Shown: positions 23,109-34,968 of the stretch, in pieces
Position numbering within the stretch: the first letter of the stretch is position 1
How the letters are laid out: each line of letters starts with the position of its first letter
NCBI RefSeq assembly: GCF_963678975.1
Contig: NC_089275.1
Span: 21,947,977-22,011,976, forward strand
Reading direction: 5' to 3'
DNA from: Dysidea avara
Lineage: Eukaryota > Porifera > Demospongiae > Dictyoceratida > Dysideidae
Length of the DNA: 64,000 nucleotides
Made by a program: the position numbers and the translations under genes
Notes under the pieces: generated by a model
Told to the model about the DNA's origin: nothing
Database searches by the model: none
The model's input: the letters and a program-made list of their open reading frames with translations, nothing else

Positions 23109-26100
23109 TCATCTTGGACACCATGATACACTTGGATACAGCAGACAATGATAAGCCATAAACCTGTACAAACTGGATAAATCCGAATGACACAAATGAA
23201 ACATCTCTCACCTTGTTATATCTCCTGGAATATTTGACTTTAGAGGTACTGCATTGGTAACTTTATGAGTCTTTGCATTCATTATGTAACTAACAGTGAG
23301 CTGTATGGAGAAATGTCTATGAATTCAAAATTTAAGCAAACACAACTAACAAATTTTGATATCTGTTCTTTGGAGAAATTACCCAATTTGTAAAACTGAT
23401 TATAAATACTATCAACTTCTGTTAGATTACATCCCAGCACTGCCCCTATAGTATTTATACCTTATAACACTGTACACACACACTATAGCAGTGTAGTTAC
23501 CGAAGATAAATCCAACTGTTATGTCATCAAAGTTTCCAGCAAGTTCACAACTTGCGATGAAATTATCTTTACCACTGTAGTGTGTGAAAAACATGTACAA
23601 CTACATACTACGGATCATGTGTATAGCCATTAAGTGTATGCAAGCCACTTGCACAGCATTTATGTATGGCTGCAGCAAATTCAAATCAAATGTCCCTACA
23701 ATTATGCAATCATCATTCATGCATGAAGGAATAAAAATAACTTCAAAACTAATTATTGTTCTACCGTATGTATCATGCAGTCTTCATATTAATAGTATGG
23801 TTTTGTGGCCTGTGGAATCTCTTTCACAGTAATGCCTAGGGAATGTCCATGTACTCATAGATATATAACGCAAACTGGGATCGGAAAAGAAAGTTGTGGT
23901 TACAGGTGCGTATCTATGTTTCACCTGAAGTAATGTTTTACCACATTGTACTATGGTGTACGGTCCAGTACTGTTGTGGTAAGCAGAAAATACATTGTAT
24001 CACATATCAATAACACATGGGAACACAGCAGAAGGTATTACAAGTCACTATGCCTAATTTGTAAATGATTTGTTACTTTGTCTGAGTGACGCATGTACCA
24101 AAGGGAATCCAAAACACACAATGAACAAAATAATTGTTGTTGCTTTGTCTTAAAACATACCAAAATGTAACAGTTTGCCAGTTACAACTGGACTAATAAA
24201 TAAAACACTTCTACAGCTTGTAATAGCATGAAAATGGCCTAACTTGAGCTTCTCTACTTATCTTGGGGTGTTCTCATGCACTTGTATACTTTATTAGTTA
24301 CAAGAGACATGGCCCGATACAACTCCAGTTTCAATTCTGAGTGACAATATTTATACAGATTAATTACTATAGCTATTTCTGTATTCTAGTACCATAATAC
24401 TTTTGCAAAGGTTATGCTGTAAATACTGTATGAAGCAGTCTGTCACATCCAGAAGTGGAGAAGTAAAACACAGATGGTTTCAAAGGAATTTAATTCCCAT
24501 TGTATGGTTTCTATGTAAAATTATCAACTAATGCTTCCAATCCAAGTAATCGTTAATTCTTGTCTCCCCAGTACATGGTCCAGTTTTACAAGTGACAGTT
24601 CTATTAGGGTAACTCAATCAACTACTAAGTGTGTCAACTTGTAAGACAATATAGCCAGAGCAAATTCACGAGTATTCATAATAGTGAAACATGCACAGGT
24701 AGGACAGATTACAAAAGAAGATAGAATTTGTCTGAAACTATCAATGTAACAACTGGCGGTCCCAATCCCCCCCACTCCAAACCAATCAATTAGGACTTGA
24801 TTGCCATCTCCTTGGCATGCATGGGAGTACTTTAAAAATTACACCTATGCACCTTTTGTTTTACAAGTGAAAAACCACAATTATTGTGTATACACATACA
24901 GGTTTGTTGCTTTGCCTTTTCAGGGCATTACTTCATTGATGAAAATCTTGCCTGCTGGTAAGATTAACGTAGCTTATAAAGTGTCATTGTTTTGGAGTGC
25001 ATTCATTATAATTTATGCACTAACCTATTGATACCAATCTACTATCGGCCCAAAGTACAAAATAATGCCGTTATTTACTACTACAAACTACTTAAGTTTC
25101 ATCATTCCATTGCAAACAGTTCAAGTTAAATTTTGATTTTATTTGTACATCTTGCCTTTGTATTTAGTAAGTTGCTTTCTGAGATGCCATTTGTAATTTA
25201 TGGTATTCTGGGCATGTACCTGGAAATTGGTCTACCAATCCACATTTGAAAAATCTTTAGCTACACTATTAGCATTTTTCAGGTACCTAGAGGGACAGTA
25301 TTAGTGGGAGAGTGAACTGTCATTAGGAATGGGATTACAGACAGATTAACTAGATGTACAGACTAACTTTAATAAATGTTCTCCTTTCATAATCAGTGCA
25401 CGACTTGCACAGTAGGTTGCACCAGTTGCATACTGAAAGATATCAGCCATAACTGTCTAAAAACAAAAATAGTGATCATACAAAGACATTCTTTACTGGC
25501 ATACTAAGTTCCTTTTGTGGATGCGGTTCTTTGCCTTTTCGTTAACCTAGAATGTACGCAGGGAATTGTAATCAGTCCATGTAGGAATTAAACAAATCAC
25601 TTACTGGTAGGTAAGGGTGTTTATCATACCGACGACGTAATATCCAAGGGTATCTCCCAATGTAGTATGGTTTACTAGGATCATACTGTTGTAGAACATG
25701 ACTGAGTTGTGGAACATTCACATATATATCATCATCAACATGACAATACCATTGGTATCTATGGAGTGATGACAATACCACACTGTTCATGACATCTAAC
25801 AACCACACCTGTCCTTGTTACCATTGTGTTTCTCTAAGGCTTTGTAGTATGAACTGAACTCCATACCAGTTTTACAGCACAAAGCTTTACTATATAACAA
25901 TAAATGAGTGAAGATTAGCATAGCAGTGAGATTTGTGCACCAGCACAAAGCTTGACATGTAATGATTGCGTCATAAAGATGGGAGCTGTTTTTCAGTCAG
26001 AGGCAGTGAGAGGAAAGGGCTAAAGAATGGGAAGGGGGAGGGGAAGGGGAAGGAAACTATTGCTAATGAAATTGAATGCAACAGCATTCTTGTTGTTTTG

Positions 26101-29100
26101 AGGTGAGAAATTATACAGGTTCTGAGTTTCACTTTGTTGTTGTAAAGTACTAGGTTACACACTTCTTAAAAGGATGAGTGAATATACATGTTTGAGCTTG
26201 ACTGCTCTATAATCTTATAGTGGGCCATTGGGCTCTTGCACCCTTTACACTGCCTAAAATGCTCTTAGCATTTAATACACAAATAATTGCCATTGTCTCA
26301 AGACAGAATCTCTATACAGCTAGTGTCTACAGGTAGGCAAACCCTACCCTTCCCTTTGCATTTACTTCTACTACCTGAGCAAGCACTCCCTTGGATCTAC
26401 CCCTTCTTATGCCTAAAAGTGGAAAACTGCCTTAACATTGAAAATCGAACTTCAGTATTACTGTAAACATTTAAACAATGAAGCCATGTCCATTTTGCTC
26501 TATATAGCTCTCACGTTTATCAATTGCATACCAACTAGACAGTATATTTTGGCATTTTAAATGATATATCAGTAAAATAGCTACAATTTTTGCACATACA
26601 ATTAGCTGGGAGGGTCAGTGGCTCCATATCTGAAAAGACATTTTATACACATAAACTATAGCGTAGGCTGCCAATTATCGCCATCTACTTATTATCGCCA
26701 CTTTTGCATTCTATTATTGCCATGCAAAAATTACATGATTTTACGAAAGCGAACAGGTTGTGCAGTAGCTAAAGAAATCATTTCGAAGGTTATCTGTTTG
26801 AATCACTTCATAAACTTATTTTCACTTCGTTTAAGCGAAGTTACTAACTACGTAAGTAACTCTGTTAATGTTAACTTGCAAATCAGCAAGTTACATGCAC
26901 TCTACTGCACATTTAGAGCGATGCCACAAGGACGGTCACGAATGAGGGCCAATGGACAGAAACGTGTCGTGCTACATGGGCTCCTCCTTGCTTGCAATTG
27001 TCTTAGAAAAGGCTGAAGTGGGACAACACGTCAATGCTTGCCACTATGGAGGAGGTAAAGCAAGGAAACATGAATGTTAAGTGCGCTTCTGTGCAGTATG
27101 GTGTTCAAAGGACCCTTCGAGATCGTCTATCAGGAAGAGTGCAGCATGGAGTCAAGCCTGGCCCCAGACCATACTTAAACGAGGTATAAGAGAGAGATTT
27201 AGCAGGTTTTCATAAGTAATGTCCAGTGTGGGATATGGGAAAAGAAGGAAGTAGATAAAGGCTGTAGGAGAGGTCAAGCTCGAGAAAAGGGGGTATTACG
27301 GAAGGAAAGGATATCAGATGGGTGGTTTAGACATTTTCTTGAAAGACAACAACTTACTTTTCGCAAGGGCGATCGCACAGCTTTCGTTACAATGGATGCC
27401 ATACAGATAATGAAGCTTTGAGTAACTACTTCAGGGAGCTGAAGGACATCCTTGATAAACACCAGTTGCTTGATAAACCAGAGCACAATTACAATGTGGA
27501 TGAAACCCTTGACCACAGAGCCCCTCGTATTATAGCAAAGAAGGGACAAAAGAAAGTGCGATATGCCACATCAGGCAACAAATCTCAGGCCACTGTTGTT
27601 GGATGCATTAATGCAGTAGGGCAAGCTCTGCCACCTTTTGTCATCTTCGATGCTAAGAATCTCAATATGGAGTGGACTGAAAAGGAGGTGCTGGGAACCA
27701 CATATGGCTTAAGTGACAGTGACTGGATGAACATGCAGCTATTCAAACAGTGGTTCATTATTAATAAGCACCTTGTTCATCATGCTAATGCTGCTCAACC
27801 TTTGTTATTGCTGTTAGATGGTCATGGCTTCCATTATAATTTAGAGGTTGTTACCTTTGCAAAGGAAAATGGAATTATTATGTTTACTCTTGTTCCACAT
27901 ACAACCCATGAGACGCAAACACTCCACACTGCAGTGTATGGGCCACTCAAATCCAACTGACAAAGTGTTTGTCATGACTACATTCAGTCACACCCTGGCA
28001 GGATTATCACCAAGTATCAGTACAGTGAGCTGTTTTCAAAAGCCTGGCTGAACACAATTGTTTCAGCAAATATCATCAGTGGCTTCAAACATTGTGGAGT
28101 GTAACCTTTTAATCCAAGAGCAGTTCTTGATCACAATCCTTTCGCTGAAGTTGCCATCATTGATAGCACCGCAGAAATATCACAGGAAGATAACACAGGT
28201 GAAGTTTCACAGTTTGATGATGTCATAGATTCCACCAGCATTCACAGCTGAAGAACTTAAATTTGTTACACAATTTGCTGAAGGCTACAATGAGTGTGAT
28301 CCGAGGTATATAGCTTGGCTTGAGGCTAACCATCCTGAGGAAGATAGCAGTAATTTTTTTCCCTTGGCAGAGTACTTTCCAGATGATATTACACCTGATG
28401 CATTATGTCTTTCAGACCCTAGTCCTGATCTGGATTTATTTTGTCTACAAATGATGCTGACGTGCCTGTTCATCTGCCATCTGACTGTGCTGGAATTACT
28501 AGTCGCAGTGACAATGCTTCAATTCCAGCTAGGCTAAATTTTTCTACCCTTGGTGCAGTCTCAAGTAGTTGAAGTACTTCATCCACCTCAGCTCCAACAC
28601 CCAGTGCAGGTACTCAGTGTGTCAGTGTAATTTCAAAATAGCCTTGTTTAGTATGTACCAGTGGCCACTAGAAAGGATAAAAGCTCATCAACTAGCATAG
28701 AGTCACTGGTTCACGAGTATTAACTAGTGCAGATGGCCTTGTGCTTTGAAGGGAAAAGAAACAGAAAGAGAAAGAAGAAAAAGAGAAAAGAATGAATGAA
28801 TGAATGGACAAGAGAAAGGAAAAGGAAGAGCTGGCCAAGAAGACAGCAGAAGAAAAGGCTAGTAAAGCTGGTAGTAAAGGGCAGAAGAGACCAAATGTAA
28901 GCCTTCCAAAGATCAAGAGAAGCCTTCTACCTCTCAGGATATAGGTACAACCCCATGCAGTAACCGCTACAGCTGTTTCCCTGCCACTGACTGATATGGA
29001 TGATACTACTAAGGATGCTTTAGAACTTGATTATGAGTGTTGTGAGTGTTTAGGGACTTACCAGGAAGACATTGACATGGGGAATGGAGCAAAATGGGTA

Positions 29101-32100
29101 AAAAACGTGGCTGTGGACAATGGATTCACGAGGAGTGTGTGGAGAATGCTGTTACTGATGTGAATGGTGTAGTTAGATGTTGCTCCAACTGTGTTGTGTA
29201 ATTTTTGATTATGTAGTGTGCATGAAACACTGATTGTAGTATTTTATTATCTTTTAGTAATGTTGCACAATCAGTAATGAGTTTAAATTGTCTATAGGGG
29301 AATTTTTATAATCAACTTTATGGCTTCTATGGTTGAGTGGGTGATAGGTGTGAAAGTCAATATGTTAATCGTGAAAGCCAAACAAACACATCATCTGTTA
29401 CGTGGCAAAGTGTGGGTGAGTGGTGATAATTAGTCTACGCAAATATACACAGTGGCAATATATTGTACCGAGTGGCGATAAATGGCAATTGAAGATGCCT
29501 ACTTTAACTGCCATATCTTCATCATGGCTACTAGGATTCTTTCAAATCTTTAGGGAAGGGTAGACTGATAATGAAGGTTGGGATGGGTGAAAACAGAATC
29601 TCAAAAGTTTACGTGGCTCAAGTGTTATGGTGTTTTAAAAAGTTGATAGCGATAATTGGTGGCGTACGCTACAACAGTACAGTACTACCAAATTTCATGC
29701 TTTTATCCAACACTACACAAAATGGCCTTATAAAAACATTCTTACTATGAGTGATCACCTGGACAAGATGAAATAACCACATTAAACCCTGCATAAATAA
29801 GTACACATAGCATAACAAACATAGAGAAAATATTTCCATGTACCTGCTTTCTTAATTCTATCAAGATATGGTTTTCCTGCAGAAGCATTATCACTGGTTA
29901 TTGTTAACTGAATAATAGTGGCAGAATATATTATCAATATAAACATGTATTGTATGTACCTCGTCTTTATCTAAAAGTTGAAACCAAGTCAACATCGAAG
30001 GGAACAGCCTATCTTTGTAATTTTTCCCAGATGATTTCACAGAAAAGTATATATTATGAGTGTAGTTTGCATTAACTTTTTCCAATGGTTTGCCACTAAT
30101 TTTAATGGAAGTAACTTCTGGAGAAGTTTCTTTTTCATTAGTAGAAGTGGACTCTGCTACTTTACCATCAGTTTGTGAAGTAGGACTTGTATGATCAGGT
30201 AAATTGGGTGCTTTCTTTTTATTAACATTTTGATTTTGATTGGTAGAAGTGGGCTTCACTTCTTGTGGTGTGAGGTTAGTGTGATCAGGTTCTTCTTGAT
30301 TGTGATCAAGTTTATCATCAGAAAAACTTCCAAAATTGTTGATTGTGGTGTGCTCAACTACAAGTATGTCCTAAACACAATGAAGTATAAATCAGCAAAA
30401 GTACAATTATATAGGGAGGGGGGTATTAGACTGCTGAAAAGAGGTAGTCATAACTAACAGTTAGAACTCAAATATTATAATACAATTATCTGATATAAGG
30501 TAGACTCAAGGGGAGCCAGTTCTCATCAGTAACTCTTACAGATTGTATCTCTGCTGGAGACACAGACACTACAGCTGGTACAGTTGAATTCAATTATCAA
30601 CTTTAGAATGATAGGAAGTGACTGTTCTATTAGAGTATTTTGTCAAGTGCTCTATTGCAGTAAATGAACAGTGCTCCGTATAACACAAATGAGCTTTATT
30701 TATATGGACAAATTCACTTATCTGAATAGTATTACTGGCACAGTAGCTCATGTAAGGGAGGTCCCACTGTAGCTGGCAGCATCATTTCCAACAAAAACCA
30801 GACGATTCGACTACAATTATACTACATATTTAACCATAACATCACTAATAAAAGCACTTGTGAAGTGCAGATACTCTCCCGCTTTTAGCATGTAGTGTAG
30901 CTTATAGCTTGCATCTCATACAAGTTTTTATGATCACAGGTACTTTAGTAGCAGATTTTTGTGTACACATGAAGACATGCACAGAGTGATGAATCACCCA
31001 AGCCAATACGAGTGCAACCACTGGATATTTTATAGATGCATGCCTAAAATTTCCCTCAATTATGGGTCAGCAGCTAGTATGCTCTGGTTACGTTCGGTTA
31101 TGATGAATGGACAAATCCTAGAGATATAATGGAGAATTTTGGCTATGTGAGTTTAATGTTTTACGTTGACACTATAGCCTATAGCTATGTAGTTCATACC
31201 ACATTACTTAGTCAACTGACCACACTAGCCCTGAAACGATTAGAAATTTTACTATTTAGGAAATCCTGAACAAAATCTTTGCAGATATCGTAAGGATAGT
31301 GACATCATCACTTGTTGCCAATACATTTATTTACACCACCACAGTTGTATGTAACAAAATAACTAGTAAGTAGTATTTTGGTTCAGCCTATTTGGCATGC
31401 TCTGAATTGCCAACAGATTAAAGAGAAAGTTGTCATGCAATCAACCCTGTACGGATGAAGGCAATCGAAAGGTCCAGCAATAATATTTAGATCAGCACAT
31501 TTGACTTGCAAAACTTTCTAAAATTAGCAAGATCGGCATTATTGGTGGGTTTGACCTTGCTAAGAGAGTTTCCAAAGCCACACTACGGATGAATACAACT
31601 AACCATGGATACAGCTAGAGTTTAAAACATCACATTTGATATCCAAAATTTCTTCTACACAGTAAAACTTGGTTGAAAAAGGCATTTTTGGCAGGTTTAA
31701 AGTTCGCAAGAAAAACTGACAAACCAACCCTATGAATGAAGGCAAGAAGTAAACTTGCAGTTTGGCTCACAAAAGTTCCTGCAGTGAGTTTTTCAGATAG
31801 TAATGTTATGTAAAAACAATGTTCTGTGATCTGGAGCACAGCACAACAGCAGGAAATACTACAACATTTACCACAGTGATCACCTCTGAGCCAAGTAGTA
31901 CCTGTGTGCAGAATATGGTGTGGATTGAAGTTTTTTGACCATCTGGCTGAGACTAGATCATCCAATTCAGCTCTCAAGAGACTCAATAAAAACTGTAACC
32001 TCGTGCACATTAGCACCTTTAGCTAGGTGTACTGAATTATGGAAATGATTACTCAGAATGAGTATAAACTTCCAGTAAAAGCTTGATTTGTACCTTTAGG

Positions 32101-34710
32101 GCTGAATAGTGGCTCAACAATACAGAATAGTGATTTTATGGGTAAAGGAACTTTTTATGGCTAAAGAGCTATTGAATCATGCATTATACATAACACAATT
32201 TTCTATCCCTCATGCTATCAAAATTTTAATGGCACACAAAATTATGGTTAAAAAATGATCATTTTTATGGTTGTTGAGTTAGAATTTTGGTGACACTAAA
32301 CTACGAGAAATTACCTTCTCACTGTTCTGTTAACTATCTGACTGCTCTATTAGGGTGCCTCAATCTTGACGATACAATATTATAATATAGAGATTGTCAG
32401 AACAACACATTACAGTTTTGTAACTAGGACTTCCCACTGCTTTTTTGCTCGGTGTAAACAGAATTCTGTCACAGCCATATACTGCATGGAATGTATGCTT
32501 TACCAGTAGTGATAGCTTTGATATTACACATAAACGTAGCTGTTCTATCAAAAGTGACAAATATACTTGAAAGTCATTTTGTTGTAAGCTAACAGTTTCA
32601 TATACATGTTGGATTGATTGAAATCACTGCCAATAGACCTGGTTAAGGTGGTGCTCTTATGGTAAGGCAATCACAGCAGAAAGGTTTATGCTTCATAATT
32701 TGCCACATAGTAAAGTGTTCCAGCTGATGAATAGAATGGTTTTTGGTCATTGAGACCTATTCAGCTATAATTAGCTTACTGGTAATGCTATATGCAATTA
32801 GTGACGTAATCACACATACGTTACTTGTACACATACGTTACTTGTTATTGTTCTATGCCATGGCTACCAATGGAGCATAATAAGACTGATATCTGTAGAA
32901 CCACCTATGTTAAGCCATTACAAAAGCAATTGTGGCAAACCTATGCAGCTCTACAAGATGTTGTAGTTAATTCTACTGGTAAAAAACCATTTGACCTCTC
33001 TATTAAAATTGCATTTGGAATTGTTTGCAAATATTGCAACCTCAAAAATATTTCCCCTTGAAATAGCTATTTAGTAATCTTAGTCTGGCGCAGCCTACAC
33101 TTTTCAGATCACTTAATAATGCACCTATCAATGTATTGCCCCACCCCTCCCCCTCGGGCATATATGGGGCTATAGTGGGGATTTGACACAGCCTAATGTC
33201 AAATGCCCCATAGTAGAGCAAACCTATTGTGTCAAATCCCCACTGTTGGCCCCAGTTGCAACACGGGGATTTTACTCGGGATTTGACATAGCATGGTTGG
33301 AAAGTTACAACAAAAATACTTGGATGCTTAATGAACAATCGTCAAATGCCCTATAGTGGGACAGCAGTTTAGTGTCAATTCCCCCTGTAAAGCCCCACTT
33401 ACGCTCGAGAGGGAAGGGGGGTGGTGGGGCAATACATTGATAAGTGCATAATGCACCTATCAATATTAAGCCCCACTACCCCCCTCCCAGACATACATGG
33501 GGGAATTGATCCAATTAGATCTTAAAAATGGCCCCACTAGTGGGGCATTTGACTGTTCAAAAATTTTAGCACTTGCTTGACCCTTATAAGGCCACTCCAA
33601 ATAAATTCTCTGTTTCCCATCCACCGCCCGCATCTAGTTACTGACAGCTCTAAATATTCCATTATTTCATATTCTTCCATTATTTTCTGGTTATTCTTGC
33701 ATACTGAGAGGCTTAGTAAAAGCCATCTTGAAACAGTGTCAGCTCACGTGCCAGCAGTGCTATCGAGTTGGCACAAACTTCACGTTTGCACCATTTTTGC
33801 AACTTGAAAAGCTGAAGCATGCTTTTATGCAGCTTTTTATGGTTGTGCCAGGCAAATAATGGCTTGAAAAGCTGCCAATCTTATAATGAAATAATGGAAA
33901 TGAACCGCCCGCCCGCATACAAATATGCTTGAGTCTAGGACGGGAAACAAAGAATTTATTTGGAGAGGCCTAAGCTATGCACCTCCTGCAAGAATAACCT
34001 ACTTTCCCAAAGTACGGGATTTGACTACTCATCATGCCCCACAGGTGGGGAATTTGATTTTTGAAAATGTCAAATCCCCACCTTTCCCGGTAAGGCCCCT
34101 ATTCGGTGATTATTAGTTTCTCATCCAGCCTTTCTAATTATCATGATGCAGGCGGGAAGGTATTACCATTATTTTATATTAACACACTGATGTACAGACC
34201 TTGTCCAAATTGTCTTTCTTTCTTACTACAAACATTTCCTTCACCACTTTTCGTGATCGCCAACTGTTTTTCGACAGTCAACTGAAAGCCTGCTTTGATG
34301 AAGTCGATAGAGCACGATTGCAACTAGCACTGCAGCAATTTGCTAAGGAAAACAACAGTTCTCCTGGTGATATATAGCGCATTAATTGTAGCGTTCATCA
34401 ACAAAAATTATAACAGTTTGGTATCACGTGTTCTTCTGAAAAAAATGCTCAGAGTAAATAATGGCTTACCATGCGGTAGCTTAAGAAGGATGCGGGCGGT
34501 GGATGAGAAACTAATAATCACCAAATAGAGGCCTAATAGGTGCCATAATAAGGGTTGGGCGAACTGACCATGTACGTGTGATACACTTACAGAATGAACA
34601 AACACTGATGATGATTCCGGCGACCAGTCATACGTTAGTAATACCGCCACCACTACGCATACCATCCCGGTCATGCATAGTTGTATAGTCCGTAAATATC
34701 TGTCAAACAT
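23109..34710 (-). CDS. Fringe-like beta-1,3-N-acetylglucosaminyltransferase, ten exons, 408 aa
   Basis: Exons on the minus strand: 34591-34710, 29960-30370, 29844-29907, 25809-25884, 25605-25758, 25368-25456, 23501-23574, 23351-23445, 23212-23300 and 23109-23163 (stop TGA). The exons total 1,227 bases and all phases agree. The protein starts with a short cytoplasmic tail and a signal-anchor (CMTGMVCVVVAVLLTY), then an Asn/Lys/Thr-rich stem. The catalytic domain follows: IYFSVKSSGKNYKDRL, LCCKTGMEF, the metal-binding HVDDDIYVN, then YATGATYCASRAL. Near the end are LTVSYIMNAK and HCLLYPSVSWCP, which resemble the C-terminus of vertebrate Fringe. Length is close to vertebrate Fringe proteins. Known Fringes extend O-fucose on Notch EGF repeats in the Golgi; this substrate is inferred. 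Introns range from 48 bases to over 4 kb. The intron before exon 4 holds a pogo-like transposon. Confidence 0.9.
23575..25367 (-). other. Fringe-like intron 6
   Basis: About 1.8 kb of AT-rich intron between exon 6 (25368-25456) and exon 7 (23501-23574). A CTCTAWTAGAG-type motif (GACAGTTCTATTAGGGTAAC) lies at about 24595. No exon or complete repeat was recognised on either strand. Confidence 0.6.
26661..29669 (+). mobile_element. Pogo/Tigger-like DNA transposon, 3.0 kb, decayed
   Basis: TA (26659-26660 and 29670-29671) borders inverted ends: GCGTAGGCTGCCAATTATCG on the left and, inverted, GCGTACGCCACCAATTATCG on the right. Subterminal TTATCGCCACT phrases recur inside. The interior encodes the remains of one transposase-type protein on the plus strand. 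The element sits antisense within the intron between exons 3 and 4 of the Fringe-like gene, where splicing could remove it. Confidence 0.85.
26930..29201 (+). pseudogene. Pogo/Tigger-like transposase remnant with C-terminal PHD-like finger
   Basis: An N-terminal helix-turn-helix/CENP-B-like part is seen around 27050-27190 (TLRDRLSGR, PGPRPYLNE), then stops and frameshifts. The DDE domain is open at 27418-27957. It has NVDETL (Asp 28 of that frame; the family has DETG) and LLLDGHGFHY (Asp 134). The third acidic residue, expected before VxGPLK, is His 170 in TLHTAVYGPLK. A Lys/Glu-rich stretch follows at 28740-28900. Then comes a frameshifted Cys2...Cys-His-Cys...Cys2 finger (ECCECL, GCGQWIHEEC, CCSNC) ending at TAA 29199-29201. 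Such fingers are known at the ends of some animal pogo-like proteins. With these lesions it cannot be active. Confidence 0.85.
30600..30768. mobile_element. Partial pogo-like MITE with motif
   Basis: The right end GGGAGGTCCCACTG followed by TA is a pogo-like terminus, and TTCACTTATCTGAATA is shared with the element at 9724. GTGACTGTTCTATTAGAGTA lies near its left part. The left terminus could not be placed. Confidence 0.5.
33120..33448. mobile_element. TAA-flanked MITE with TGCACYTATCAATG ends
   Basis: TAA is found at 33117-33119 and 33449-33451. The left end TGCACCTATCAATGTATTGC and inverted right end TGCACTTATCAATGTATTGC match closely, followed by a C-rich block. The interior repeats ATTTGACA and AAATCCCCAC phrases in both orientations. 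The 3-bp TAA target suggests PIF/Harbinger, though the ends are not classic. Confidence 0.65.
33590..33970. mobile_element. PIF/Harbinger-like MITE 1 (GGCCACTCCAAATAAATTC ends)
   Basis: TAA is found at 33587-33589 and 33971-33973. The left end GGCCACTCCAAATAAATTCT and the inverted right end GGCCTCTCCAAATAAATTCT continue into TGTTTCCC. An inner block CCACCGCCCGCAT is shared with MITEs at 34094 and 47451. A TWA target and GG-starting ends fit Tourist/Harbinger MITEs. Confidence 0.8.
34094..34533. mobile_element. PIF/Harbinger-like MITE 2 (GGCCCCTATTCGGTGATTA ends)
   Basis: TAA is found at 34091-34093 and 34534-34536. The left end GGCCCCTATTCGGTGATTAT and inverted right end GGCCTCTATTTGGTGATTAT match and continue into TAGTTTCTCATCCA. 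On the right the inner block reads CCACCGCCCGCATCC inverted. No coding frame is recognised. Confidence 0.8.
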
Positions 34711-34968
34711 ACTTCGACCTCCCGGCTGCCACTACAACGCTTGATTAATACTTCCTTTGACTACTCTACCAACTCCCACCATAGATTATCGTACTCCTGT
34801 TGACATAGGGGTCCAACACCAACGTACACAAGGGGAACGAACGTACACAACGTGGAGTCTATGGTTGGGGATTCTGGGAATCAAAGATCCACCACGCAGG
34901 AGGCTTTCCCGAGTCACGTGTATGCATACGAATTAACTTCGGATTTTTTCGTGTAATGAGTAAACAAA
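34711..34968. promoter_or_regulatory. Probable bidirectional promoter region
   Basis: This 258-bp interval separates the Fringe-like ATG (minus, 34710) from an ATG on the plus strand (34969). It contains CACGTG within GAGTCACGTGTATGC at about 34912 and a duplicated ACGTACACAA (about 34822 and 34842). Bidirectional use is inferred from the head-to-head starts only. Confidence 0.35.

Larger units (their letters stand above)
33452..34545. mobile_element. Possible second TGCACCTATC element, interrupted by two others
   Basis: Immediately after the previous element's TAA, TGCACCTATCAATATTAAGC begins again. A possible inverted end, AATAGGTGCCA followed by TAA, is at 34535-34548. Between them sit the complete elements at 33590-33970 and 34094-34533. 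That makes a nest, but the right terminus matches weakly. Confidence 0.3.
30371..34590 (-). other. Fringe-like intron 1, 4.2 kb, repeat nest
   Basis: The intron holds a partial pogo-like MITE at 30600-30768, unassigned repeat-like DNA at 31000-33060, and a cluster of TAA-flanked small elements at 33117-34548. Open frames at 31630-32016 and 32825-33061 have no recognisable motif or splice context and are not called. Confidence 0.6.

Noticed and set aside
26618-27016. Open frame of 132 codons on the plus strand
   Set aside because: It starts outside the pogo-like element and crosses its left terminus, so it is accidental. Only its last part overlaps the transposase remnant.
31630-32016. Open frame of 128 codons on the minus strand within Fringe-like intron 1
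   Set aside because: No known motif, no splice signals in phase with Fringe-like exons, and repeat-like surroundings.
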